The translations under genes and the position numbers were made by a program. A model generated the notes under the pieces. The model saw nothing but the letters and a program-made list of their open reading frames with translations, did no database searches and had not been told where the DNA came from. This document shows positions 32,977-42,214 of a stretch of 64,000 bases of DNA, piece by piece. Every line of letters begins with the position of its first letter. The first letter of the stretch is position 1. Source of the stretch: Clostridium intestinale DSM 6191 (GTDB lineage Bacteria; Bacillota; Clostridia; Clostridiales; Clostridiaceae); the NCBI RefSeq assembly GCF_900130055.1, contig NZ_FQXU01000004.1:62001-126000 (forward strand), read 5' to 3'.

Positions 32977-35622
32977 TTAAATCCATTTATTAAACTTTTT
33001 GATATACATCTTTTTGGCCATCTGAACAACAACACAATACATCAATAATATTAATGTTATCCAAAAGAAGTAATTCATAGGTAATGCTTCTAAACCTATG
33101 GCTTCCCCAAAACCTATAAATGGTACACTTATTCCTAATATCACGATAACTAAACTTAAAACTACAACTGGTGTAGATGCTCTGCTCTCTATAAAAGGAA
33201 CTTTCTTGGTTCTTATAATATGAACAATCAATATCTGAGATATCAATCCAACAATAAACCATCCAGATTGGAATAAACCTTGTGTAGCATCACTATTAGC
33301 TTTAAACACATACCACATCAATAAAAATGTTATTATATCAAATATTGAACTTATAGGACCTATATAAACCATAAATTTACCTATATCATCTGCATTCCAC
33401 TTTTTAGGTTTCATTAAATATTCTTTGTCCATATTGTCCCATGGAATGAATATCTGTGAAACATCATAAAATAAGTTTTGAATTAAAAGCTGTATTGGAA
33501 GCATAGGAAGGAAAGGTAAAAATATACTTGCAGCAAGTACACTAAATACATTACCAAAATTAGAACTTGCAGTAATCTTTATATATTTCATTATATTTCC
33601 AAAAACTTTTCTTCCTTCAATTACTCCCTCTTCTAGTACCATCAAACTTTTTTCAAGTAAGATAATATCAGCTGATTCTTTAGCTATATCTACTGCTGTA
33701 TCAACAGATATACCAACATCTGATTGACGAAGAGCTGGTGAATCATTTATACCATCACCCATAAATCCAACAACATGACCCTTTTCTTGAAGCAATCTTA
33801 TTATTCTTGATTTTTGTATAGGAGATAACTTCGCTAAAACATTTGTAGTTTCTATAGCTTTTGTTAGTTCATCATCCTCCATATCATCTATTTCATTTCC
33901 AAGAAGAACATTACTAACATCAATACCAACTTCTTTACATACTTTCACTGTAACTGCATCATTATCACCAGTTAACACTTTTACCTCTACTCCATTTTCA
34001 TGAAGGGCTTTTATTGCATCTTTTGCAGATTCCTTAGGAGGATCTAAAAATGCTATATATCCCATTAAAACCATGTTAGATTCATCTTTTACACTAAAGT
34101 TGTTTTCATCAGGTATATTGTTTTTTTGAGCAACCCCAATTACTCTCATACCTTCTTTGTTTAGATTTTCTACTGTTTTTAATATCTTTTTCTTAATCTC
34201 ATCAGTAAGATTTACAACCTCACCCTTATACTCTGCAAAGCTACAGATTGAAAGCATTTCCTCCACAGCACCTTTTGTTATAAGCTGTCTTTTTTCATCT
34301 TTATCTTTTAAAACTACTGACATTCTCCTTCTTACAAAATCAAAAGGAATTTCATCTACTCTCTCATAATTTTCTTTAAAAGCTATTAACCCATTTTCTT
34401 CTCCATGTTCAAGTATTGCAATGTCCATCAAGTTTCTTAATCCTGTTTGATAGAAACTATTTAAATATGCATGTTTTAAAACTCTTATATCTTCTTCTCC
34501 ATGAATATTTAAATGTTTTTCAACAATTATTTTATCAAGTGTTAATGTACCTGTCTTATCTGTACAAAGAATATCCATTGCCCCAAAGTTTTGAATTGCA
34601 TCAAGTTTTTTAACAACAGTTTTTCTTTTTGCCATAACTACAGCACCTTTTGCAAGATTTGTAGTTACTATCATTGGAAGCATTTCAGGAGTTAAACCAA
34701 CAGCAATTGATATTGCAAAAAGAAGGGCCTCAAGCCAATCTCCTTTTGTTACACCATTAACAACAAATACTATAGGAACCATAACAAACATAAACTTTAT
34801 AAGAAGAGAACTTACGCTTTTTACACCTTTTTCAAAGCTTGTTGTCTTTTTATCCTCTGTAAAAGATGATGCCATAGATCCAAAATAAGTTTCATCCCCA
34901 GTAGCAATTACTACAGCTACCGCACTTCCACTAATTATATTAGTTCCAAGCAAACAAATATTATCTAAATCAAATATATTAACATCTCTTATATCTTTCT
35001 TTAATTCTTGAAATTTTTCTATAGGTTCAGATTCACCTGTAAGTGAAGATTGACTTATAAATAAGTCTTTACAACTTATTATCCTTAAATCCGCAGGTAT
35101 CATATCTCCGGCAGCTAGATGAACTATATCACCTGGAACAAGGTCTATTATATTTAATTCATTTACTCCCTTTTCCTTTCTTTTTACAGCAGTTGTAGTT
35201 GTAACTAAACCTTTTAGTTTTTCTACATCATTTGAGGATTTAAGTTCTTGAAAAAACTGCAAAAGTACACTGATAGTTATCATAGTTGTAATTATTACTA
35301 TTGTTATATAACTTTTTTCTTCCTTTGGTGCCATTACTATATCAGTTATAAATGATACTACAGCTAAAGAAATAAGAACCAAAATAAATGGATTTATAAT
35401 CGCCTCAAATAAATGTTTATACCAAGCTTTAGGTTTATCTTTGGAAATTTTATTAAGACCGTACTCTTCTCTTCTATTTAATACTTCCTGCTCTTCTAAT
35501 CCAGAAATATTTGTTTGTAGTTTATCATATAGTTCTTTTATGCTTATAGCACTATTTTCATAAACTCTATTTTTTATTTCTTTTTCATTTTTATTTATAT
35601 CAAAATTCTTTCTTTTTAGCAT
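32977..35622 (-). CDS. mgtA: Mg2+-importing P-type ATPase (MgtA/MgtB)
   Basis: This 881-residue P3B-type ATPase pumps Mg2+ into the cell. It has an N-terminal cation-ATPase domain (about 20-95), the A-domain TGES loop (SSLTGESEPIEK), the phosphorylation site DKTGTLT with Asp355, the hinge MGDGINDSPAL and a C-terminal block of about six helices (from about 690). An M-box riboswitch with a terminator lies in the leader, so it should be expressed only when Mg2+ is low. TAGGAGGAG precedes the ATG. A candidate short ORF lies between riboswitch and gene. Confidence 0.95.
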   Translation of the reverse strand: MLKRKNFDINKNEKEIKNRVYENSAISIKELYDKLQTNISGLEEQEVLNRREEYGLNKISKDKPKAWYKHLFEAIINPFILVLISLAVVSFITDIVMAPKEEKSYITIVIITTMITISVLLQFFQELKSSNDVEKLKGLVTTTTAVKRKEKGVNELNIIDLVPGDIVHLAAGDMIPADLRIISCKDLFISQSSLTGESEPIEKFQELKKDIRDVNIFDLDNICLLGTNIISGSAVAVVIATGDETYFGSMASSFTEDKKTTSFEKGVKSVSSLLIKFMFVMVPIVFVVNGVTKGDWLEALLFAISIAVGLTPEMLPMIVTTNLAKGAVVMAKRKTVVKKLDAIQNFGAMDILCTDKTGTLTLDKIIVEKHLNIHGEEDIRVLKHAYLNSFYQTGLRNLMDIAILEHGEENGLIAFKENYERVDEIPFDFVRRRMSVVLKDKDEKRQLITKGAVEEMLSICSFAEYKGEVVNLTDEIKKKILKTVENLNKEGMRVIGVAQKNNIPDENNFSVKDESNMVLMGYIAFLDPPKESAKDAIKALHENGVEVKVLTGDNDAVTVKVCKEVGIDVSNVLLGNEIDDMEDDELTKAIETTNVLAKLSPIQKSRIIRLLQEKGHVVGFMGDGINDSPALRQSDVGISVDTAVDIAKESADIILLEKSLMVLEEGVIEGRKVFGNIMKYIKITASSNFGNVFSVLAASIFLPFLPMLPIQLLIQNLFYDVSQIFIPWDNMDKEYLMKPKKWNADDIGKFMVYIGPISSIFDIITFLLMWYVFKANSDATQGLFQSGWFIVGLISQILIVHIIRTKKVPFIESRASTPVVVLSLVIVILGISVPFIGFGEAIGLEALPMNYFFWITLILLMYCVVVQMAKKMYIKKFNKWI

Positions 35623-35782
35623 AATTCACTCCTCCTACTTAAAAATGACAGCACTTAATACAGGTTAAAACAATATTATTTTTAACCTAACTGTCTATAT
35701 TTATTTAGTATTACGATTTTTGAAATTTATATTAGCCTGAGAAGCAGCGATTAGCTTTATAGAAATGTTTTTATAGAAATCC

Positions 35783-35914
35783 TTAGGATATTTTCACAAT
35801 CTTTTTTAAATCGAAGTTAAGAAACGAATAATTTAAACTTAATTCTGAAGTTGTCCGTTTTTTTCTATAATGAGCACCCCCGCCATCACTGTCACTACTA
35901 CTATAAATATCCAT
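35783..35914 (-). CDS. Candidate leader ORF between the M-box and mgtA, 43 residues
   Basis: ATG 35914 follows a strong GGAGGTG, and the frame gives MDIYSSSDSDGGGAHYRKKR followed by 23 more residues. Its composition is not typical of a structured protein. One frame over, without a start codon, the same DNA reads EEEWIFIVVVTVMAGVLIIEKNGQ..., which looks like a small membrane protein. So either this is a regulatory leader peptide, or a small membrane-protein gene with a lost or unusual start. It lies 160 bp before mgtA in the same transcript. Confidence 0.4.
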   Translation of the reverse strand: MDIYSSSDSDGGGAHYRKKRTTSELSLNYSFLNFDLKKIVKIS

Positions 35915-35950
35915 TCTTCTTCACCTCCGAAAATTTAATTTAGTAAAAAT

Positions 35951-36150
35951 AAAAAAACCTCGCCAAACTTAAACGTGACGAAGCTACCATAATAACTTTC
36001 TCGTTCAAGTTTTGGCTCTGCAAGGCAATGAAATTGCGTTAGATTAAACCTTCTTTGTTCGGTAAAACCTGCTAACCAGTTCAGAATGTTTCCATCCTTT
36101 TACGGCAGCAATCCGTATCCTTGTAGTAACCTCACCTACCGAGGCTTATT
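35951..36150 (-). ncRNA. M-box (ykoK leader) Mg2+ riboswitch with terminator
   Basis: The minus strand contains the conserved M-box pieces GTAGGTGAGG, ACTACAAGGATACGG, TTGCTGCCG and GGATGGAAACATTC in order. Further downstream CCAAAACTTGAACG pairs with CGTTTAAGTTTGG, followed by CGAGG and T7: a terminator at about 35952-36015. High Mg2+ should fold the aptamer and stop transcription before mgtA. Boundaries are approximate. Confidence 0.85.
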
Positions 36151-36288
36151 TAATTTCCACTTTCATAATATGTTTTATTCCTTAGTTTGTCAACCTTAAA
36201 TAAAAAAATACTGGTTTTTATATAGAATTTGGTAAGTCAAAAATAGCAACAATACATATATTGGTAGTAATACTAATACATTAATTAG

Positions 36289-36831
36289 GTGATTGTTATT
36301 AAAATTTATTCTGGATTAAACATAAATGAACTTATTTTTTTAGGCGAAGGCACTCAAGGTAAGGTATATAAAATAGATTCTAAAAAATGTATAAAGATCT
36401 TTAAAAGCAAGAAAATCTGCACTGCTGAACTATATACTTTAGTAATGGGACAAAAGGACGAACATTTTCCAATACTTTATGAGTACGGCAATAGATATAT
36501 AATAAGAGAATATATAGATGGCATAGAACTCGATAAATATCTAAGTTCTAACCCCCTTACTCCTGACATTTCAAATAAACTTATTGAATTATATGAGGCC
36601 ATGGAAAAAGTTGGCTATTCACGCTTAGACTCTGCATTATTTCATATTTTTCTAACTCCTTCTGAAGATATTCGGCTTATTGATACTGCTAGAGCTATGG
36701 TTAAAGAAAGTACCTATCCTAAATTGATTCTAAGTGGTTTAAATGATTTGGGCTACAGAGATGAATTCTTAAATCATGTTAAAGTTTTTAATCCTAAACT
36801 CTATAATGATTGGATTAACCATCATAAGTAA
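36289..36831 (+). CDS. Small protein-kinase-like protein (RIO-like)
   Basis: This 180-residue protein has a kinase N lobe: glycine loop GEGTQGKVY (about 19-27), the Lys of KCIKIFK and the hinge YIIREYIDGIELDKYL. The C lobe is very short; the catalytic loop is not a clear HxD (it reads SRLDSALFHIF) and LIDTARA stands where DFG-like metal binding is expected. It may be an atypical kinase or pseudokinase. The GTG 36289 lacks a ribosome binding site; AGGTGAT at 36287-36293 better serves an ATT codon at 36298, which may be the true or mutated start. It pairs with the phosphoesterase gene 21 bases downstream. Confidence 0.75.
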   Translation: MIVIKIYSGLNINELIFLGEGTQGKVYKIDSKKCIKIFKSKKICTAELYTLVMGQKDEHFPILYEYGNRYIIREYIDGIELDKYLSSNPLTPDISNKLIELYEAMEKVGYSRLDSALFHIFLTPSEDIRLIDTARAMVKESTYPKLILSGLNDLGYRDEFLNHVKVFNPKLYNDWINHHK

Positions 36832-36852
36832 TTAAGTAAAAGAGGAGAAAAT

Positions 36853-37722
36853 ATGAGATTCATAGTTTTTGGAGATTCTAAAGGTAAAGAAAATGGTATA
36901 AACAAAAAAGTTCTACATTCACTTATGAAAGAAAGTTCTAAATTGTATCCCTCTCCTGAGTTTATACTAGTATGTGGAGATAGTGTGGCTGGAGGTAGTA
37001 AAGAGGAAACACTAGCCATTCAACTTATGGATTTTAGAGATATAATATTAAAATATCATCCAAACAAATCTTTATTCCCCGTTATAGGTAATCATGAAGT
37101 TAATATTGAACCAGAGGATGATAGATTTGAACAAGTTCTCGATCAATTTTATAGAAATTTGACTCCAACTTATGCTTTAAATGGATACAACAATACTGTT
37201 TATTGTGTCGATTTTGATGATACAAGATTAATAATTCTAAATTCCTTCCACCCCTCTGCTCTTCATAAAATAGATAAGGTACAACTTAATTGGTTTAAAT
37301 CCATGGCCTCTGTACCAAGTAAAAATAAACTTGTTTTTATTCATTCCCCAGCCTTTCCTACTGGGGCCCATCTAGGTCACTCACTTGATTTATATCCTGA
37401 AGATAGAAATGAGTTTTGGGATATAGTTGATAAATGTAATATAGACATAGTATTTTCAGGTCATGAGCATAACTATTCTAGAAGAGTCATAGACAGCTCT
37501 TTTAGTGAAGGTGGTTTTACTTATCAAAATAAAGTACCACAGATAATCTCAGGTGGTGGTGGTGAGAAGTTACGTAATAAATATAAAAGTAAAAAAGGAA
37601 TAGTTGTAGCTCCTGTAGCAGTATATCATTTTTTAGTTGTTGATATTGATGAATACTCCATCAAAGTTTCTGCAATAACCTCAAAAGGCAAAAAGATAGA
37701 TGAATTTGAAATAAAGAAATAA
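36853..37722 (+). CDS. Calcineurin-like metallophosphoesterase
   Basis: This 289-residue binuclear metal phosphoesterase shows the family motifs in order: GDSK (near residue 8, in place of GDxH), CGDSV, GNHE, IHSP and GHEHNYSR. There is no signal peptide, so it acts in the cytoplasm. It lies in the same operon as the small kinase-like gene, suggesting the two act on a shared phosphorylated target; that is inference. AGAGGAG precedes the ATG. Confidence 0.88.
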   Translation: MRFIVFGDSKGKENGINKKVLHSLMKESSKLYPSPEFILVCGDSVAGGSKEETLAIQLMDFRDIILKYHPNKSLFPVIGNHEVNIEPEDDRFEQVLDQFYRNLTPTYALNGYNNTVYCVDFDDTRLIILNSFHPSALHKIDKVQLNWFKSMASVPSKNKLVFIHSPAFPTGAHLGHSLDLYPEDRNEFWDIVDKCNIDIVFSGHEHNYSRRVIDSSFSEGGFTYQNKVPQIISGGGGEKLRNKYKSKKGIVVAPVAVYHFLVVDIDEYSIKVSAITSKGKKIDEFEIKK

Positions 37723-37737
37723 TTTCTAACTAAAAAC

Positions 37738-37783
37738 AAATGGACTTAAATCTAGCTATTAATCTAGTTTTAAGCCCATTTTT
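37738..37783. terminator. Convergent terminator after the phosphoesterase
   Basis: AAATGG.CTTAAA pairs with TTTAAG.CCATTT, followed by T5 on the plus strand, between two convergent genes. Confidence 0.75.
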
Positions 37784-37793
37784 ATAGATAGTT

Positions 37794-38384
37794 TTAAATA
37801 AAGTCTTCTAAATCTAAAGTTTTTAAATATATTTCCCTAAATTCATTTTCTAGACAACTCATTGTGATCATATCATAATATTTATGATTATAATAAGCTC
37901 CATGTCTTCTTATACCTTCTCTTTTAAACCCTATCTTTTCATAAACATGAACAGCTCTATTATTAAAAGGATAAGCTTCCAGTTCAATTCTATGAAGATT
38001 AAACATTCCAAATCCATAGTTTAAAGCTAAAGTCATAGCTTCCGTACCATAACCTTTACTAAAATCCTCTTTTCTATTTATAAGAATTCTGATATTTCCA
38101 CACCTATTACTTCTATCAACTTCATTAATTACTACTTCGCCTACTATCTTATTATCTTGTTTTGAGAATATCAAAAAATCTACTCGATCACTATCTGCCC
38201 CTACTCTATCAATATAATTCTCTATTTCTGTTTTATTAAAAGCTTGAGTACTTCCAGTAAAAATCATTGTTTCAATACTAGTATTTTTAAAATTGTCCCA
38301 ATATTCTTCTATATATTCTTTATCTAATTTTTTTAGATAAACTATATTTCCATTTAACTCTAAAAAATTTCTCATATTTAACAT
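37794..38384 (-). CDS. GNAT acetyltransferase, RimJ/RimL type
   Basis: The 196-residue protein has a GNAT domain over most of its length: FLELNGNIVYLKKLD at the start, motif A RKEDFSKGYGTEAMTLALNYGF and motif B LEAYPFNNRAVHVYEKIGFKREGIRRHG. It resembles enzymes that acetylate protein N termini or small amines; the substrate is unknown. AAGGAG precedes ATG 38384. Confidence 0.88.
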   Translation of the reverse strand: MLNMRNFLELNGNIVYLKKLDKEYIEEYWDNFKNTSIETMIFTGSTQAFNKTEIENYIDRVGADSDRVDFLIFSKQDNKIVGEVVINEVDRSNRCGNIRILINRKEDFSKGYGTEAMTLALNYGFGMFNLHRIELEAYPFNNRAVHVYEKIGFKREGIRRHGAYYNHKYYDMITMSCLENEFREIYLKTLDLEDFI

Positions 38385-38472
38385 ATTTTTTCTCCTTAAA
38401 TCTATTTACTTAAATTATAAATATTTTAAGTGAGTTTAATCAACATCATTAATGATTCAGAATAGTTTTTGC

Positions 38473-39906
38473 TCAATTTTCCTCCTCATTTTTCCCTACT
38501 TCTTTTTCTGATATTTCATCTGAAAACTCAGTTGATAGATTAGTTTTATAGTTATTTTTTATAAGTTTATGAACGCTTCCCCTTGCTCTGCTATATCTTA
38601 ATACCATATAGGCAACTGAGTATACTCCTACCATAAAAAGTCCTGCTATAAGACCCGATCCTTGCCCTGATATAAAAGGCATACTTAGGATAATTATAAT
38701 CATGCTCATAAGTCCTATCCATGATGTATATGGATAGCCTGGCATCTGACATTTCCCTTCTGGTGGGCATCCATTTTTCTTACGAAATCTTATATGAGTA
38801 GCCATTATTACAGCATAAGTAAATAGAAGTGCAAATCCTCCAGCGCTTATTAGAAATAAATAAACTCTAGGAAGTAACATACCTAAACCTAATCCCATCA
38901 ACATCCCAAGACCTGAAAACAGAATTCCTCTATGAGGCACATCCTTATTATCCTTTAGCCATTTAGGTGCATGACCCTCATCTGCTAAAGATCTTATCAT
39001 TCTTCCAAGTCCAAACATAGCTGCAAGCATAGTTGATAATATAGCTGTAATTAAAACCAAGTTAAGAACAGTTCCAGCCCAGCTTATTCCCCATCTATTT
39101 AGTGCTACCACCATAGGACTTATACTTTCACTTAACTCCGCAGTTGGAACTAATGGAAGAAGAACTCCTATTGAAATTACATAAAATCCTACAAGGCATA
39201 AAACTGTATAGGTTATTGCTCTAGGTATTGTTTTCCTTGGATCTCTGGCTTCTGATGCAGCTAATCCTATTATTTCAAAACCTGCATAAGAAAACATAAC
39301 TATAAGCATACTTCCTGCAAGACCTTTTATTCCTCCCGGCATAAATTCCTCTCTACTTAATTCGCCAACTCCAACCGCTCCGCTTCCTGATATTATTCCT
39401 ACTATTAATAAAAAAGCTACAAATATAAAAGAAATTATAGCTAATACTTTTATAGCTGCTAATCCACTTTCTAGCTTACTTAGTTTATCTGCACCTAATA
39501 AATTAAGTAATGTAACTCCAACTATTATGATTCCTCCAAGCAAAGAAATAGAAACATTAGGAAACCATTCCCTAACCAAAATAGATACTGCTGTTGCTTC
39601 ACTAGATATAGCTAAAACCATTCCCGTCCAATATACCCATCCTACAACAAACCCCACACCTTCTCCAAAAGTATTAGCTGCAAAAGTTCTAAATGAGCCT
39701 GAATCTGGATTTGCTACAGTCATTTCTGACATTGCAAACAATATAAAATAAACTAATATTCCTCCTAATATATACGCTATTAATATAGATGGCCCAGCTG
39801 CATGAATAGCTACAGAAGACCCAAGAAAAAAAGATCCTCCTATTACTGTTCCTAATGCCATCATAGTTAACTGCCAAGCAGACAATCCTTTATGTTTACT
39901 CTCCAT
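38473..39906 (-). CDS. Amino-acid permease (APC superfamily)
   Basis: This 477-residue transporter has about twelve membrane helices. The APC signature GTVIGGSFFLGSSVAI near the N terminus and the GYEIIGL-like FSYAGFEIIGLAASEARDPRKTIPRAI loop are clear. It should import an amino acid with a proton. It lies downstream of aspA, separated by a terminator, so aspartate is a reasonable guess for the substrate but is not shown by the sequence. The C-terminal tail is acidic. Confidence 0.88.
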   Translation of the reverse strand: MESKHKGLSAWQLTMMALGTVIGGSFFLGSSVAIHAAGPSILIAYILGGILVYFILFAMSEMTVANPDSGSFRTFAANTFGEGVGFVVGWVYWTGMVLAISSEATAVSILVREWFPNVSISLLGGIIIVGVTLLNLLGADKLSKLESGLAAIKVLAIISFIFVAFLLIVGIISGSGAVGVGELSREEFMPGGIKGLAGSMLIVMFSYAGFEIIGLAASEARDPRKTIPRAITYTVLCLVGFYVISIGVLLPLVPTAELSESISPMVVALNRWGISWAGTVLNLVLITAILSTMLAAMFGLGRMIRSLADEGHAPKWLKDNKDVPHRGILFSGLGMLMGLGLGMLLPRVYLFLISAGGFALLFTYAVIMATHIRFRKKNGCPPEGKCQMPGYPYTSWIGLMSMIIIILSMPFISGQGSGLIAGLFMVGVYSVAYMVLRYSRARGSVHKLIKNNYKTNLSTEFSDEISEKEVGKNEEEN

Positions 39907-39965
39907 ATTTTGCCCTCCATTTAAGTTTGTTTATATCTTAGTATTCCTAAAATTCCTTAATATAA

Positions 39966-40001
39966 ACGAAAAAATAAGGCATAGACTTATCTATACCTTA
40001 T
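39966..40001 (-). terminator. Terminator between aspA and the permease
   Basis: ATAAGG.ATAGA pairs with TCTAT.CCTTAT and a T-run follows on the minus strand. Confidence 0.75.
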
Positions 40002-40007
40002 AAAAAA

Positions 40008-41429
40008 CTATATTGCAAGGCTGTTTATCTTAACCGGCTCTTTCCTATCAATCTCTGTCATTGAAACGGGATCTAATATTTCATCTAATTCTCTTATACT
40101 TAAAATACCTTCTCTTAATATAATTTCTTTTACAGATATTCCTGTTTTTAAAGCTTCTTTAGCTATATCTGCTGATTTTTTATAACCTATATAAGGGCAA
40201 AGTACAGTAACTACTCCTACACTATCATTTACAAGTTGTGCACATCTTTCTTTATTAGCTGTAATTCCTACTATACAATTATCAACAAAAGTTTTTGTTG
40301 CATTTCTCAAAGTTTCTATTGATTCGAATAAATTATAAAATAATACTGGTTCAAAAGCATTTAGTTCTAATTGTCCTGCTTCTGCTGCCATGGTTATAGT
40401 GAAATCATTTCCCATAATATTAAAAGCAACTTGAGAAACAACCTCTGGAATAACTGGATTTATCTTTCCTGGCATTATCGATGAGCCATTTTGCATTGAT
40501 GGAAGATTGATCTCTCCTATTCCTGTCTTAGGTCCACTTGATAAAAGTCTTAAATCATTTGCCATTTTAGATAAATTAACTGCACAGGTTTTTAATACTC
40601 CAGATACACTTACAAAACCATCAAGATTTTGAGTTCCATCTATTAAATCTTCTGCTTGAGTTAGATTTAACCCTGTAACCTTTTTAAGATTTAAAGTGAT
40701 ATTTTTTAAATAATCTAAACTTACATTAATCGAAGTTCCTATAGCTGTTGCTCCCATATTTACAGTTAACATCTCTTCTTGAATTCTACTTAATCTGTGT
40801 ATATCTCTTTTAATAACTGATGCAAAAGCATGAAAAGATTGCCCAAGTCTTATAGGAACTGCATCTTGAAGTTGAGTACGTCCCATTTTAATAACATCAT
40901 TAAATTCTATAGCTTTTTCTTCTAAAACTTCATATAAACGTTCAAGTTCATAAACAGCATTAACTAACATTTTTATAATTACTAGTTTACCTGCTGTTGG
41001 AAACACGTCGTTAGTTGATTGAGCCATATTTACATGGTCATTTGGATGAACTAAACTATAGTCTCCTTTTTTCCCGCCTAGTATTTCAATAGCTCTATTA
41101 GCTATAACTTCATTTGCATTCATATTTGCAGAGGTTCCTGCTCCTCCTTGTATTGGATCTACTATAAACTCATCATGAAGTCTTCCTGAAATAATTTCAT
41201 TGCAAGCTTGTATAATAGCTGATCCAACTTTTCTATTTAATTTATTTATATCTATATTTGTAACAGCCGCCGCCTTTTTTATTTCAGCTAGGCTTATTAT
41301 AAGCTCTGGATGGATTGTTCTATTGGTAATATGAAAATTGTTTTTTGCTCTTAAAGTTTGTACACCATAATAAGCTTCTATCGGTACATGCATATCTCCT
41401 ATTGAATCAAATTCTATTCTAGTCTCCAT
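40008..41429 (-). CDS. aspA: Aspartate ammonia-lyase
   Basis: This 473-residue enzyme splits aspartate into fumarate and ammonia. It belongs to the fumarase/aspartase family, with the signature GSSIMPGKINPV (about residues 315-326) and catalytic Ser in that loop, plus GGAGTSANMNANEV and NDVFPTAGKL near the N-terminal half. Length and motifs fit AspA better than class II fumarase, though the two are close. It can feed fumarate to reductases such as the one at 28-30 kb. A divergent Lrp-family gene lies upstream and may regulate it. Confidence 0.9.
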   Translation of the reverse strand: METRIEFDSIGDMHVPIEAYYGVQTLRAKNNFHITNRTIHPELIISLAEIKKAAAVTNIDINKLNRKVGSAIIQACNEIISGRLHDEFIVDPIQGGAGTSANMNANEVIANRAIEILGGKKGDYSLVHPNDHVNMAQSTNDVFPTAGKLVIIKMLVNAVYELERLYEVLEEKAIEFNDVIKMGRTQLQDAVPIRLGQSFHAFASVIKRDIHRLSRIQEEMLTVNMGATAIGTSINVSLDYLKNITLNLKKVTGLNLTQAEDLIDGTQNLDGFVSVSGVLKTCAVNLSKMANDLRLLSSGPKTGIGEINLPSMQNGSSIMPGKINPVIPEVVSQVAFNIMGNDFTITMAAEAGQLELNAFEPVLFYNLFESIETLRNATKTFVDNCIVGITANKERCAQLVNDSVGVVTVLCPYIGYKKSADIAKEALKTGISVKEIILREGILSIRELDEILDPVSMTEIDRKEPVKINSLAI

Positions 41430-41734
41430 ATAAATACCCTCGCTTTTATTTTATTTATTAATACAATAGCGAGATTATCATTATTTTCTACTCATGTAAA
41501 TCTTTAAAAAGCATTTACTTAAAAAAGGTGAAAAAATGCATAGCTAACTTAATTAAAAATATTTTTTATCATACTTTAATTAATTTTATTAAGGGGATTT
41601 TTTTAAGATTAGCTCTTAAACTTAATATTTTTAACCTAAAATATTCAAAAAGCTTGTATCATTACCCCTAAAACTTTATTATATTAACTATAGAGGAATT
41701 TTTTAAATAAATCTAAAAAGAGGTGCCTATTATT
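41430..41734. other. 305-bp divergent promoter region between aspA and the Lrp gene
   Basis: Very AT-rich, with no open frame I support and no long palindrome. It must hold both promoters and any Lrp sites, which are usually degenerate; I cannot place them. Confidence 0.6.
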
Positions 41735-42175
41735 ATGGATGAAATAGATTTAAAACTTATTAAACTTCTTCAAGAAAATGCTCGATATTCCCTTAAATAT
41801 TTAGCTAAAGAAGTGTTCTTATCAACGCCTGCAGTCTCTTCTCGTATACTAAAACTTGAGGAAGCTGGAATAATTAAGGGGTATTCAGCTCAAGTTAACT
41901 TACCTAAACTCGGCTACAATATTAAAGCTTTTATAAATCTTGAAGTTAGCCCAAAGCAAAAACCTGAGTTTTATCCTTTTATAGCCGCCTGTCCTAATGT
42001 TCTTGAATGTAATTGTGTTACAGGAAAGTTCTCTATGCTTATAAAGGTTTCCTTTCACACTACTGAAGAACTTGACGGTTTTATTAATGAAATACAGAGA
42101 TTTGGAAATACTGAAACTCAAATAGTATTCTCTACCCCAGTTGATCATAGAGGAATTCAAATAGAAATGAATTAA
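41735..42175 (+). CDS. Lrp/AsnC-family transcriptional regulator
   Basis: The 146-residue protein has an N-terminal AsnC-type HTH (about 1-55, MDEIDLKLIKLLQENARYSLKYLAKEVFLSTPAVSSRI) and a C-terminal RAM ligand domain (about 65-145). It senses amino acids or related metabolites as an oligomer. I chose ATG 41735 because AGAGGTG sits upstream at good spacing; GTG 41723 is part of that site. It is divergent from aspA, its likely target. Confidence 0.88.
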   Translation: MDEIDLKLIKLLQENARYSLKYLAKEVFLSTPAVSSRILKLEEAGIIKGYSAQVNLPKLGYNIKAFINLEVSPKQKPEFYPFIAACPNVLECNCVTGKFSMLIKVSFHTTEELDGFINEIQRFGNTETQIVFSTPVDHRGIQIEMN

Positions 42176-42182
42176 ACTCATA

Positions 42183-42212
42183 AAAAGCCTCGCAAATTAC
42201 TGCGAGACTTTA
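42183..42212. terminator. Convergent terminator of the Lrp and ArsA genes
   Basis: AAAG.CTCGCA pairs with TGCGAG.CTTT between two convergent genes. Confidence 0.75.
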
Positions 42213-42214
42213 TT

